This document shows, piece by piece, positions 1 through 13,700 of a DNA stretch of 64,000 nt. The notes under the pieces are model-generated. The model did not search any database. It had not been told where the DNA came from and saw only the letters and a list, made by a program, of their open reading frames with translations. Both the position numbers and the translations under genes were made by a program. How positions within the stretch are numbered: the stretch's first letter is position 1; each line of letters begins with the position of its first letter. This DNA is from Orientallactaga sibirica (lineage: Eukaryota; Chordata; Mammalia; Rodentia; Dipodidae): positions 1 through 64,000 of the forward strand of contig JAEOAD010000939.1 in NCBI GenBank assembly GCA_036365145.1, written 5' to 3'.

Positions 1-3000
1 AAGACAGTTAATCATAGCAAGTTCAGACTTTCACCGTTTGTACAATCTAACAAGATGTACAACTTACTAACTTCGTTTCATTTCTAATGTAGTTTCATTA
101 GATAGGAAAGATCTTCATTTTCTAACACTCTACTGTGTTAACTAGGCCTGTTGAGCTCCTTGAATGAGTTGCTTTCGTATGAACAGGATTGATCACAGCA
201 TGATCAAACTTTCCTCTTTCGTACAACCTGTAAGGATGTACAACCTATAAGGATGTACAACCTAGTAACTTTATTTCATTTCTAAATTAGTTTTTAGAAA
301 AGAAAGATCTTCATTGCCAAACACTGTACTGTTAGATAAGCTTGTTCAGCTCTTTGAATGTGTTGCTTTTATACGAACAGGATTGATCACAGCAAGATCA
401 ACCTCCTCGTTAGTACAATCTAACAAAATGTACAATTTAGTTACTTCTTTTCATTTCTAAATTAGTTTTGTTAGAAAAGAAAGACCTTCATTGCTGAACA
501 CTGTACTATGTTGGTTAAGCTTGTTCAGCTCTTTGAATGAGTTATTTTCACATGAACAGGATTGATCACAGAAAGTTCAAACCTCCTCGTTTGTACAATA
601 TAACAAGATGTACAACTTAGTAACTTCATTTCATTTCTAAATTAGTTTTGTTAGGAAAGAAAGATCTTCATTGCAGAATACTGTACTGTGTTAAATAAGA
701 TCATTCTGCTCTTTGAATGAGTTGCTCTCTTACGAAGACGATTGATTACAGCAAGTTTACACTTTCACCGTTTGTACAAGATGTACAACTTACCAATTTG
801 GTTTCATTTCTAATGTAGTTTCGTTAGGAAAGAAAGATCTTCATTGCTGAACACTGTACTGTGTTAAATAAGCTCGTTCTGCTCTTTGAATGAGTTGCTT
901 TCTTACGAATACGGTTGATCACAGCAAGTTCAAACTTTCACTGTTTGCACAATCTTAAAGGATGCTCAACTTAGTATCTTGGTTTCATTTCTAATGTATT
1001 TTTTTTTATAAAAGAAAGATCTTCATTTCTGAACACTGTGCTGTGCTAAAGCCCGATAAGCTCCTTGAATGAGTTGCTTTTGTACGAACAGGATTGATCA
1101 CAGCAAGATTAAACTTTCATAATTGTACAATCTAAAGGGATGTACAACTTAGTAACTTCCTTTCATTACTAGTGTAGTTGTGTTAGAAAAGAAAGATCTT
1201 TATTTCTGAACACTGTACTGTGTTAGATAAGCGTGTTCAGCTCTTTGAATGACTTGCTCTCGTATGAACTGGATTGATCACAGCATGATCAAACCTCCAC
1301 GTTTGTACAATCTAACAAGATGTACAACTTGGTAACTTCGTTTCATTTCTAAATTAGTTTCATTAGAAAAGAACGATCTTCATTTCCGAACACTGTACTG
1401 TGTTAAATTAGCTCGTTCTGCTCTTTGAATGAGTTGCTTTCTTATGAAGACGGTTAATCACAGCAAGTTCAAACATTCACCGTTTGTACAATCGAACAAG
1501 ATGTATAACTTAGTAACTGTGTATCATTTCCAATGTAGTTTCCTTAGATAGGAAAGATCCTCATTTCCTAACACTCTACTGTGCTAACTAGGCCTGTTGT
1601 ACTCCTTGAATGAGTTGCTTTCATACGAACAGGATTGATCACAGCATGATCAAACTATCCTCATTTGTAAAATCTATAAGGATGTACAACCTAGTAACTT
1701 TATTTCATTTCTAAATTAGTTTCGTTAGAAAAGAAAGATCTTCATTGCCAAACACTGTACTGTTTGATAAGCTTATTCAGCTCTTTTAATGTGTTGCTTT
1801 CATACGAACAGGATTGATCACAGCAAGATCAAACCTCCTCATTAGTACCATCTAACAAGATGTACAATTTAGTTACTTCCTTTCATTTCTAAATTAGTTT
1901 CATTATGAAAGAAAGATCTTCATTGCCAAACACTGTACTGTGTTAAATAAGCTTGTTTAGCTCTTTGAATGAGTTCCTTTCATATGAACAGTATTGATCA
2001 CAGCAAGATCAAACGTCCTCGTTTGTACAATCTAACAAGATGTACAATTTAGTTTATTCATTTCATTTCTGAATTAGTTTCATTAGAAAAGAAAGATCTT
2101 CATTGCCAAACACTGTACTGTGCTAAGCTTGCTGAGCTCCTTGAATGAGTTGCTTTCCTATGAACAAGATTGATCACCGCAAGTTCAACCTTTCCTCGTT
2201 TGTACAAACTAAAAGGATGTACAACTTAGTAACTTCGATTCATTTCTAATGTTGTTTCATTAGATAGGAAAGATCTTCATTTCCTAACACTCTACTGTGC
2301 TAACTAGGCCTGTTGAGCACCTTGAATGATTTGCTTTCATACGAACAGGATTGATCACAGCACGATCAAACTTTCCTCATTTGTACATCCTATAAGGACG
2401 TACAACCTAGTTACTTTATTTCATTTCTAAATTAGTATCTTTAGAAAAGAAAGATCTTCATTGCTGAACACTATACTGTGTTAGATAAGCTTCTTCAGCT
2501 CTTTGAATGAGTTGCTTTCATACAAACAGAATTGATCACAGCAAGATCAAACCTCCTCATTTGTTCAATCTAAGAAGAGGTACAATTTAGTTAGGATCTT
2601 TCACTTCTAAATTATAAAAGAAAGATCAATCATTGCCGAACACTGTACTGTGTTAAATAAGCTCGTTGAGCTCTTTGAATGAGTTGCTTTCTTACGAAGA
2701 TGGTTGATCACAGCAAGTTTACGCTTTCACCATTTGTACAATATAAATAGTTGTACAACTTAGCAACTTGGTTTCATTTCTAATGTAGTGTTGTTAGGAA
2801 AGAAAGATCATCACTGCCAAACACTGTACTGTGTTAAATAAGCTCGCTCTGCTCTTTGAATGAGTTGCTTTCTTACGAAGACGGTTGACCACAGCAAGTT
2901 CAAACTTTCACCGTTTGTACAATATTATAGGATGTACAACTTAGTATCTTGATTTCATTTCTAATTTATTTTTGTTAGAAAAGAAAGATCTTCATTTCCG

Positions 3001-6000
3001 AACACTGTACTATGCTAAGTAGGCCTGTTGAGCTCCTGGAATGAGTTGCTTTCGTACGAACAGGGTTGATCACAGCAAGATCAAACTTTCCTCGTTTGTA
3101 CAACCTATAAGGATGTAAAACCTAGTGACTTTATTTCATTTCTAAATTAGCTTCGGTATAGAAAAGAAAGATCTTCATTGCTGAGCACTGTACTGTGTTA
3201 GATAAGCTTGTTCAGCTCTTTGAATGAGTTATTTTCATATGAACAGGATTGATCACAGCAAGATCAAACCTCCTCATTTGTACAATCTAACAAGATGTAC
3301 AATTTAGTTACTTCATTTCATTTCTAAATTAGTTTCATTAGAAAAGAAAATTCTTCTTTGCAGAACACTTTACTATGTTAAATAAGATCGTTCAGCTCTT
3401 TGAATTAGTTGCTTTCTTTTGAAGACAGTTGATCACAGCAAGTTCAAACTTTCACCGTTTGCACAATCTTAAAGGGGGCGCAACTTAGTATCTTGGTTTC
3501 ATTTCTAATGTAGTATTTTTAGAAAAGAAAGATCTTCATTGCCGAACACTGTACTGTGCTAAGCCTGATGAGCTTCTTGAATGAATTGCTTTTGTACGAA
3601 CAGGATTGATCACAGCAAGATCAAACTTTCTTTGTTTGTACAATCTAAAGGTACAACTTAGTAACTTCCTTTCATTACTAATGTAGTTTCGTTAGAAAAG
3701 AAAGATCTTCATTTCTGATGCTGTACTGTGTTAGGTAAGTGTGTTCAGCTCTTTGAATAAGTTGCTCTCGTACGAACTGGATTGATAACAGCCAGATCAA
3801 ACCTCCTCATTGTACAATCTAACAAGATGTACAACTTAGTTACTTCATTTCATTTCTAAATTAGTTTCGTTAGAAAAGAAAGGTCTTCATTGCCGAACAC
3901 TGTACTGTGTTAAGTAAGCTCGTTCTACTCTTTGAATGAGTTGTTTTCTTAGGAAGACAGTTAATCACAACAAGTGCAAACGTTCACCGTTTGTACAATC
4001 TAACAAGGAGTACAACTTTGTAGCTTAGTTTCATTTCTAATGTAGTTTTATTAGGAAAGAAAGATCTTCATTGCTGAACACTGTACTGTGCTAAGCTTGC
4101 TGAGGTCCTTGAATGAGTTGCTTTCATATGAACAGGATTAATCACAGCAAGTTCAAACTTTTCTTGTTTGTACAAACTAAAAGGATGTACAACTTAGTAA
4201 CTTCGATTCATTTCTAATGTAGTTTCGTTAGATAGGATAGTTCTTCATTTTCTAACACTCTACTGTGCTAACTAGGCCTGTTGAGCTCCTTGAATGAGTT
4301 GCTTTCGTACAAACAAGATTGATCACAGCACAATAAAAATTTGCTCATTTGTACAACCTATAAGGATGTACAACTGAGTAACTTCATTTCATTTCTAAAT
4401 TAGTTTCATGAGAAAAGAAAGATCTTCATTGCTGAATACTGTACTGTTAGATAAGCTTGTTCAGCTCTTTGAGTGAGTTCCTTTAATATGAAGTGGATTG
4501 GTCACAGCAAGATCAAACCTCCCTGTTAGTAAAATCTAACAAGATGTACAATTTAGTTACTTCCTTTCATTTCTAAACTAGTTTCATTAAGAAAGAAAGA
4601 TCTTCATTGCCGAATACTGTACTGTGTTAAATAAGCTCGTTCTGCTCTTTGAATGAGTTGCTTTCTTATGAAGAAGGTTGATCACAGCAAGTTTAAACTT
4701 TCACCTTTTGTACAATCTAACAAGATATACAACTTCGTAACTTGGTTTCATTTCTAATGTAGTTTCGTTAGGAAAGAAAGGTCTTCATTTCCAAACACTG
4801 TACTGTGCTAAGTTTGTTGAGCTCCTTAAATGAGTTGCTTTCCTACGAACAGGATTGATCACAGCAAGATCAAACCTCCTCGTTTGTACAATCTTACAAG
4901 ATGTATAATTTAGTTACTTCATTTCATTTCTAAATTAGTTTCATTAGGAAAGAAAGATCTTCATTGCTGAATACTGTACTGTGTTAAATAAGCTTGTTCT
5001 GCTCTTTGAATGAATTGCTTTCCTCTGAACAGGATTGATCACAGCAAGATGAAATGTTCCTCGTTTGTACAAACTAAAAAGATGTACAACTTAGTAACTT
5101 CATTTCATTTCTAGTGTAGTTTCCTTAGATAGGAAAGATCTTCATTTCCAAACACTCTACTGTGCCAACTAAGCCTGTTGAGCTCCTTGAATGAGTTGCT
5201 TTTGTAAGAAATGGATTGATCACAGCATGATCTTACCTCCTCATTTGTACAATCTAAATGATGTACAACATAGGAACTTCTTTTCATTTAAAAACTAGTT
5301 TTGCTAGAAAAGAAAGATCTTCATTGCCGAACACCGTACTGTGTTAAATAAGCTCATTCTGCTCTTTGGAAGAGTTGCTTTTCTATGAAATAGGAAGATC
5401 ACAGTAAGTTCAAACTTTCACTGTTTGTACAATCTGACAAGATTTTCAACTTAGTAGCTTGCGTTCATTTCTAAAGTAGTTTCATTAGGATAGAAATATC
5501 TTCATTGCCGAACACCGTACTGTGCTAAGCTTGCTGAGCTCCTGGAATGAGTTGCTTTCCTACGAACAGGATTAATCACAGCAAGTTCAAACATTCCTCG
5601 TTTGTACAAAGTCAAAGGATATACAACTTAGTAACTTCATTTCATTTCTAATGTAGTTTGGTTATATAGGAAAGATCTCCATTTCCTAACACTCTACTGT
5701 GCTAACTAGGCCTGTTGAGCTCCTTGAATGAGTTGCTTTTGTACAAACAAGATTGATCACAGCACCATCAAACTTTCCTCATTTATACAATCTATAAGGA
5801 TGTACAACCTAGTAACTTTATTTCATTTCTAAATTATCTTCTTTAGAAAAGAAAGATCTTCATTGCCAAACACTGTACTGTGTTGGATAAGCTTGTTCAG
5901 CTCTTTGAATGACTTGCTTTCATACGAACTGGATTGATCTCAGAAAGATCAAACCTCCGCATATGTTCAGTCTAAAAAGATGTACAACTTGGTAATTTCA

Positions 6001-6120
6001 CTTCATTTGTAAATTAGTTTCCTTAGAGAAAAAACGATCTTCATTTCTGAACACTGTACTGTGTGACATAAGCCAGTTCTGCTCTCAGAATGAGTTGCTT
6101 TTCTACGAAGAGGTTGGAGT
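1..6120 (+). repeat. Satellite family A, tandem ~179-bp units
   Basis: About 34 head-to-tail units of AT-rich satellite. Each unit carries recurring blocks: GAACAGGATTGATCACAGCA, then a run ending in TTTGTACAATCTAACAAG, then TGTACAACTTAGTAACTTC, then TTTCATTTCTAA, then a TTTCGTTAG/TTTCATTAG block followed by AAAGAAAGATCTTCATT and a CACTGTACTGTGTTA block. The TGATCA within ATTGATCACAGC is the family marker and is absent from the other families. Unit length is mostly 178-181 bp with small indels. Sequence identity between neighbours is only moderate, so this looks like an older, diverged part of the array. No gene, RNA gene or interspersed repeat is visible in it. The function is unknown; a pericentromeric or other heterochromatic location is an inference from the array structure. 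Confidence 0.93.
144..5790 (+). repeat. Higher-order repeat in family A (4- and 8-unit spacing)
   Basis: A distinctive unit containing AGGCCTGTTGAGC and, about 100 bases on, TATAAGGATGTACAACCTAG recurs with AGGCCTG at 144, 1590, 2306, 3021, 4274 and 5708. The spacings are 1446, 716, 715, 1253 and 1434, close to 8, 4, 4, 7 and 8 units of 179 bp. This is a higher-order repeat based on four units, with one unit lost in one interval. The copies differ by point changes and small indels, so homogenisation is not recent. Confidence 0.7.
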
Positions 6121-6204
6121 GCAGCAAGTTCAAACTTTCCTCTTTTGGGTAATCTAGCAAGATGTACAACTTAGTAGATTCATTTCATTTCGAATGTAAA
6201 CATC

Positions 6205-6364
6205 TTTTTTTTTTTTTTTGGTTTTCTCAGGTAGGGTCTCACTCTAGCTCAGGCTAACCTGGAATTCACTCTGTAGTCTCAGGGTGGCCTCAAACTCATG
6301 GCGATCCTTCTACCTCTGCCTCCTGAGTGCTGGGATTAAAGGTGTGCGCCACCATGCCCAGCTC
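6205..6364 (-). mobile_element. B1-type SINE (7SL-derived), minus strand
   Basis: Read on the minus strand it begins GAGCTGGGCATGGTGG, continues with the box-A-like and TTTAATCCCAGCAC blocks and the GGAGGCAGAGG block, and ends in a poly(A) tail seen as the T run at 6205-6219. This is the standard rodent B1 layout. The body includes CCACCCTGAGACTACA and AGTGAATTCCAGG, a variant I associate from memory with dipodoid rodents. AAACATCTTT occurs on both sides (6198-6207 and 6371-6380) and is probably the target duplication. Compared with uninterrupted units, about 12 bases of satellite are missing on the left, so the junction is not perfectly clean. The paralogous unit near 8530 lacks the SINE. 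Confidence 0.9.
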
Positions 6365-8534
6365 GATAAGAAACATCTTTATTACCAAAAACTGTACTGT
6401 GTGAAATAAGCTAGTTCAGCTCTTGGAATGAGTTGCTTTCCTATGAAGATGGTTGAGTGCAGCAAGTTCACACTTTCCTAGATTGTATAATCTAACAAGA
6501 TGTACAAATTAGTAGATTCGTTTCACTTCTCTTGTAGTTTCTGTAGAAAAAAAAAGGCTTCATTGCCGACACTCTACTGTGTGAAATTAGCTACTTCTGC
6601 TCTCTGAATGAGTTGCTTTCCTAAGAAAATGATGGAATGCAGCAAGTTCAAACTTTCCTCGTTTGTGTAATCTAACAAGATGTGCAACTTAGCAGATTCC
6701 TTTCATTTTTAATGTAGTTTGTGTAGAAAGAAACATCTTCATTGCCAAACACTGTACTGTGTGAAATAAGCTAGTTTGGCTCTCAGAATGAGTTGCTTTC
6801 CTAGGAAGATGGTTGAGTGCAGCAAGTTCACACTTTCCTCATTTGTGTAATCTAACAAGATGTACAACTTGGAAGATTCGTTTCATTTCTAATGTAGATT
6901 CTATACAAAAGAAAAAGCTTCATTTCTGAACAGTGTACTCTGTTAAATAAGCAAGTTTGGCTCTCGGAATGAGTTGCTTTCCTACGAAGATGGGTGAGTG
7001 CAGCAAGTTCACACTTTCCTAGTTTGTGTAATCTAACAAGATGGATAACTTAGTAGATTAATTTCATTTCTAATGTAGATTATGTAAAAAAGAAACGGCT
7101 TCATTGCCGACACTGTACTGTGTGAAATAGGCTCGTTCTGCTCTCGGAATTAGTTGCTTTCCTACAAAAACAATTGAATGCAGCAAGTTCAAACTTTCCT
7201 CGTTTGTGTAATCTAACAAGACGTAGAACTTATTAGATTTGTTTCATTGCTTATGTAGTTTCTTTAGAAAAGAAACATCTTCATTGCCAAACACTGTACT
7301 GTGTGAAATAAGCTAGTTCGGGTCTCGGAATGAGTTGCTTTCCTATGAAGACAGTTGAGTGCAGAAAGATCAAACTTTCCTCGTTTGTGTAATCTAACAA
7401 GATGTACAATTTAGTAGATTCGTTTCATTTCTAAAGTAGTTGCATTAGAAAAGAAACATCTTCATTGCCAAACCCTGTACTGTTTTAAATAAGCTAGTTC
7501 AGCTCTTCGAATGAGTTCCTTTTGTACAAAGAGTGTTGATTGCAGCAAGTTCAATCATTCCCCGTTTGTGTAATCTAACAAGATGTACAACTGAGTAGAT
7601 TCCTTTCATTACTAATGTAGTTTCTATAGAAAGAAAACATCTTCATTGTGGAACACTGTGCTGTGTGAAAGAAGCAAGATCGGCTCTCAGAAAGAGTTGC
7701 TTTCCTACGAAGATGGTTGAGTGCAGCAAGTTCACACTTTCCTAGTTGCTGTAATCTAACAAGGTGTACAACTTAGTAGATTCCTTTCATTTCAAATGTA
7801 GTTTCTGTAGAAAAAAAAGTCTTCATTGCCAAACACTGTACTGTGTGAAATGAACTAGTTCAGCTCTTGGAATGAGTTGCTTTCTTATGAAATTGGTTGC
7901 GTGCAGAAAGTTCAAACTTTCCTCGTTTGTGTAATCTAACAATATGTACAACTTAGTAGATTCGTTTCATTTCTAATGTAGTTGGTTAGAGAAGAAACAT
8001 CTTCAGTGCCAAACACTGTACTGTGTGAAATAAGCCAGTTCTGCTCTCGGAATGAGTGGCTTTTCTACGAAGAGTTTTGGGTGCAGCAAGTTCAAACTTT
8101 CCCTGTTCGGCTAACTTAAGAAGCTGTACAATTTAGTAGATTCGTTTCATTTCTAAAGTAGTTGGGTTAGAGAAGAAACATCTTCATTGCTGAACAGTGT
8201 ACTGTGTGAAATAAGCTAGTTTGGCTCTCGGAGTGAGTTGCTTTCCTACGAAGACGTTTGAGTGCAGCAAGTTCACACTTTCCTAGTTTGTGTAATCTAA
8301 CAAGTTGTATAACTTAGTAGATTCGTTTTATTTCTAATGTAGTTTCTGTAGAAAACAAATGGCTTCATTGCCGACACTGTACTGTGTATAAATAGCTAGT
8401 TCTGCTCTTTGAATGAGTTGCTTTCCTATGAAAATGATTGAATGCAGCAAGTTCAAACTTTCCTCGTTTGTGTAATCTAACAAGATGTACAACTTAGTCG
8501 ATTCATTTCATTTCTAACGTAGTTTTGATAGAAT
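6365..8534 (+). repeat. First copy of a 12-unit (~2.17 kb) duplication
   Basis: This block is paired with 8535-10,700. Matching private variants recur at a constant offset: GAAAAAGCTTCATTTCTG at 6911 and 9081 (2170 apart), the variant unit with CCCGTTTGTG at 7561 and 9730 (2169), and GTTGGGTTAGAGAAG at 8161 and 10,332 (2171). The offset is 12 units of about 181 bp. The shared private changes mean that the two blocks came from one duplication rather than from general homogenisation. Confidence 0.8.
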
Positions 8535-10700
8535 AGAAACACCTTTATTACCGAAAACTGTACTGTGTGAAATAAGCTAGTTCAGCTCTCGGATGAGTTG
8601 CTTTCCTAGAAGACGGTTGAGTGCGGCAAGTTCACACTTTCCTAGTTTGTGTAATCTACCAAGATGTACAACTGAGTAGATTCGTTTCATTTTTCTTGTA
8701 GTTTCTGGAGAAAAAAAAAAGGCTGGCTTCATTGCTGACACTGTACTGTGTGAAATTAGCTAGTTCTGCTCTCGGAATGAGTTGCTTTCCTAAGAAAACG
8801 ATTGAATGCAGCAAGTTCAAACTTTCCTCGTTTTTGTAATCTAAGAAGATGGGCAACTTAGTAGATTCCTTTCATTTCTACTGTAGTTTCTGTAGAAAAG
8901 AAACATCTTCATTGCCAAACACTGTACTGTGTGAAACAAGCTAGTTCGGCTCTCAGAATGGGTTACTTTCCTACAAAAACGGTTGAGTGCACAAAGTTCA
9001 AACTTTCCTGGTTTGTGTAATCTAACAAGGTGTACAACTTGGAAGATTCGTTTCATTTCTAATGTAGTTTCTATAGAAAAGAAAAAGCTTCATTTCTGAA
9101 CAGTGTACTCTATTAAATAGCAAGTTCGGCTCTCAGAATGAGTTGCTTTCCTCTGAAGATGGTTGAGTGCAGCAAGTTCACACTTTCCTTGTTTTTGTAA
9201 TCTAACAAGATGGATAACTTAGTAGACTCGTTTCAATTCTAATGTAGATTATGTAAAAAAGAAATGGCTTCATTGCCGACACTGTACTGTGTGAAATTAG
9301 CTAGTTCTGCTCTCAGAATGAGTTGCTTTCCTACAAAAACAATTGAATTCAGCAAGTTCAAACTTTCCTCGTTTGTGTAATCTAACAAGATGTACAACTT
9401 ATTAGATTCGTTTCATTGCTAATGTAGTTTCTTTAGAAAAGAAACATCTTCATTGCCAAACACTGTACTGTGTGAAATAAGCTAGTTTGGGTCTCGGAAT
9501 GAGTTGCTTTCCTATGAAGACGGTTGAGTGCAGACAGATCAAACTTTCCTCGTTTGTGTAATCTAACAAGATGTACAATTTAGTAGATTCATTTCATTTC
9601 TAAAGTAGTTGCATTAGAAAAGAAACATCTTCATTGCCAAACCCTGTACTGTGTTAAATAAGCTAGTTCAGCTCTTCGAATGAGTTCCTTTTGTACTAAG
9701 AGTGTTGATTGCAGCAAGTTCAATCATTCCCCGTTTGTGTAATCTAACAAGATGTACAACTGAGTAGATTCCTTTCATTACTAATGTAGTTTCTATAGAA
9801 AGGAAACATCTTCATTGTGGAAAACTGTGCTGTGTGAAAGAAGCAAGGTCGGCTCTCAGAAAGAGTTGCTTTTTCCTGCTAAGACGGTTGAGTGCAGCAA
9901 GTTCACACTTTCCTAGTTGCTGTAATCTAACAAGTTGTGCAACTTAGTAGATTTGTTTCATTTCAAATGTAGTTTTTGTAGAAAAAAAAGTCTTCATTGC
10001 CAAACAATGTAGTGTGTGAAATGAACTAGTTTGGCTCTCAGAATGAGTTGCTTTTGTATGAACTCGGTTGTGTGCAGAAAGTTCAAACTTTCCTCATTTG
10101 TGTAATCTAACAATATGTATAACTTAGTAGATTCGTTTCATTTCTAATGTAGTTGGTTAGAGAAGAAATATCTTCAGTGCCGAACACTGTGCTGTGTGAA
10201 ATAAGCCAGTTCTGCTCTCGGAATGAGTGGCTTTTCTACGAAGAGGTTTGAGTGCAGAAAGTTCAAACTTTCCCCGTTTGGCTAATCTAACAAGCTGTAC
10301 AATTTAGTAGATTCATTTCATTGCTAAAATAGTTGGGTTAGAGAAGAAACATCTTCATTGCTGAACAGTGTACTGTGTGAAATAAGCTAGTTCGGCTCTC
10401 GGAAGGAGTTGCTTTCCTACGAAGACGGTTGAGTGCAGCAAGTTCGCACTTTCCTAGTTTGTGTAATCTAACAAGTTGTATAACTTAGTAGATTCGTTTC
10501 ATTTCTAATGTAGTTTCTGTAGAAAAGAAACGGCTTCATTGCCGACACTGTACTGTGTGTAATTAGGTAGTTCTGCTCTCGGAATGAGTTGCTTTCGTAT
10601 GAGTACGGTTGAGTGCACCAAGTTCAAACTTTCCTCGCTTGTGTAATCTAACCAGACGTCCAACTTAGTATAGTCATTTCATTTTTAATGTAGTTTTGAT
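8535..10700 (+). repeat. Second copy of the 12-unit (~2.17 kb) duplication
   Basis: This is the partner of 6365-8534, with the same order of variant units. It begins in the unit with TTTTGATAGAATAGAAAC. A similar unit (TTTTGATAGAAAAAAAAT) begins at about 10,690, as if a third copy started there, but the following sequence no longer follows the block. The equivalent of the B1 insertion site is uninterrupted here. Confidence 0.8.
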
Positions 10701-13700
10701 AGAAAAAAAATCTTTTTTACTGAAAACTGTACTGTGTGAAATAAGCTAGTTCGGCTCTTGTAATGAATTGCTTTCCTATGAAGACGGTTGAGTGCAGCAA
10801 GTTCAAACTTTCTTAGTTTGTGTATTCTAACAAGATGTACAACTTAGTAGATTCGTTTCATTTCTAAAGCAGTTGCGTTAGAAAAGTATCATCTTCATTG
10901 CTGAACACTGTAATGTGTGAAATAAGCCAGTTCTGCTCTCGAAATGAGTTGCTTTCCTACGAAGAGGGTTGATTGCAGCAAGTTGAAACTTTCCTCGTTT
11001 GTATAATCTAACAAGATGTACAAGAGAGAAGATTCGTTTCATTTCTAATGTAGTTTCAGTAGAAAAGAAAAGTCTTCATTGCCGACACCGTACTGTGTGA
11101 AATAAGCTAGTTCAGCTCTCGGAATGAGTTGCTTTCCTATGAAGATGGTTGAGTACAGCAAGTTCACACTTTCATAGTTTGTGTAATCTAACAAGATGTA
11201 CAACTTAGTAGATTCGTTTCATTTCTAATGTAGTTTCTGTGGAAATGAAAAGTCTTCATTGCCGACGCTGTACTCTGTGAAATTAGACAGTACTGCTCTC
11301 GGAATGAGTTCCTTTCCTACGAAAACGATTGAGTGCAGCAAGTTCAAACTTTCCTCATCTGTGGAATCTAACAAGATGTACAACTTAGTAGATTCATTTC
11401 ATTTCTAACGTAGTTGCCTTAGTAATGAATCATCTTCACTGCCGACACTGTACTGTGTGAAATAAGTTAGTTTGGCTCTCGGAGTGAGTTGCTTTCCTAC
11501 GAAGACTGTTGAGTGCAGAAATTTTAAACTTTCCTATTTGTGTAATCTAACAAGATGTGCAACTTACTAGATTCGTTTCATTTCTAAAGTAGTTGCGTTA
11601 GAAAAAAATCATCTTCATTACTGCATACTGTACTGTGTGAAATAAGCCAGTTCTGCTCCTGGAATGAATTACTTTCTTACGAAGAGGGTTGATTGCAGCA
11701 AGTTCAAACTTTCCTCGTTTGTGTAATCTAACAAGATGTACAACTTAGCAGATTAGTTTCATTTCTAATGTAGTTTATACAGAAAAGAAACATCTTCATT
11801 CCCGAACACTGTACTGTGTGAAATAAACAAATTCGGCTCTTGGAATGAGTTGCTTTCCTACAAAGACAGTTGAGTGCAGCAAGTTCACACATTCCTAGTC
11901 TATGTAATCTAACAAGATGTACAACTTAGTAGACAATTATCCTTTCTTATGTAGTTTCTGTAGAAAAGAAAACTCTTCATTGCCGACATGCTACTGTGTG
12001 AAATTAGATATTTCTTCTCTTGGAATGAGTTGCTTTCCTACGAAGATAGTTGAGTGCAGCAAGTTCAAACTTTCCTCGTTTGTGTAATCTAACAAGATGA
12101 GCAACTTAGTAGATTCGTTTCCTTTCTAAAGTAGTTGCATTAGAAAAAAATTATCTTCATTGCCGAATACTACTGTGTGAAATAAGCCAGTTCTGCTCTA
12201 GGAATGAGTTGCTATCCTACGAAGAGGGTTGATTGCAGCAAGTTCAAACTTTCCTCGTTTGTGTAATCTAACTAGATATACAATTTAGAAGATCCATTTC
12301 ATTTCTAATGTAGTTTCTGTAGAAAAGAAAAGTCTTCATTGCTGACACTTTACTGTGTGGAATTAGATAGTTCTCTTCTCGGAATGAGTTGCTTTCCTAC
12401 GAAATCGGTTGAGTGCAGCAAACTTTCCTCATTTGTGTAATCTAACAAGACGTGCAACTTAGTAGATTCGTTTCATTTTTAACATCGTTTATGTAGAAAA
12501 GAAACATCTTCATTGCCAAGCAGTGTACTGTGTGAAATAAGCTAGTTCGGCTCTCGGAATGAGTTGCTTTCCTACGATGAGCGTTGATTGCAGGAAGTTC
12601 AAACTTTCCTCGTTTGTGCAATCTAACAATATGTACAACTTAAAAGATTCTTTTCATTTCTAATGTAGTTTCTACAGAAAAGAAACATCTTCTTTGGCAA
12701 ACAGTGTACTGTGTGAAATAAACAAGTTTGGCTGTCGGAATAAGTTGCTTTCCTACGAAGTCCGTTGAGTGCAGCAAGTTCACATTTTACTTGTTTGTGT
12801 AATCTAACATGATTTACAACTTAGTAGATTCATTTAATTTCTAATGTAATTAATGAAGAAATGAAAAATCTTCATTGCCAACATGGTACTGTGTGAAATA
12901 AGCCAGTTCTGGTCTCGGAATGAGTTGCTTTCCTACAAAGCAGGTTGATTGCCACAAGTTCAAACTTTCCTCGTTTGTGTAATCTAACAAGGTGTACACC
13001 TGAGAAGATTCGTTTCATTTCTAGTGCAGTTTCTGTAGAAAAGAAACATCTTTATTGCCAAACAGTGCACTATGTGAAATAAACAAGTTCATCTCTCGGA
13101 ATGAGTTGCTTCCCTACAAAGTTGGTTGAGTGCAGCAAGTTCACACTTTGCTAGTTTGTGTAATCTAACAAGATGTACAACTTAGTAGATTCGTTTCATT
13201 TCTAATTTAGTTTCTGTAGAAAAGAAACGTCTTCATTGCCGACAGTGTACTGTGTGAAATTTGCTAATTTTGCCCTGGATTGAGTTGCTTTCGTGTGAAT
13301 ACGGTTGAGTGCAGCAAGTTCAAACTTTCCCCATTTTTGCAATCTAACAAGATGTGCAACTTCGTACATTTGTTTCATTTCTAATATAGTGTCTGTAGAA
13401 AAGAAACATCTTCATTGCTGGCAGTGTACTGTGTGAAATTAGCTAGTTCTGCTCTCGGAATCAGTTGCTTTGGTATGAATACAGTTGAATACAGGAAGTT
13501 CAATTTTTCCCCGTTTGTGTAATCTAACAAGATATACAACTTAGTAAATACGTTTCGTTTCTAAAGTAGTTTATGTAGAAAAGAAAAGTCTTCATTGCCA
13601 AACACTGTACTGTGTGAAATAAGCTAGTTTGGCTCTCAGAATGAGTTGCTTACCAATGAAGACAATTGAGTGCAGCAAGTTCACACTTTCCTAGTTTCTG

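Noticed and set aside
6205..6364. Functional 7SL RNA or other RNA gene
   Set aside because: Its length, poly(A) tail and flanking duplication fit a B1 SINE; it is not a full 7SL RNA.
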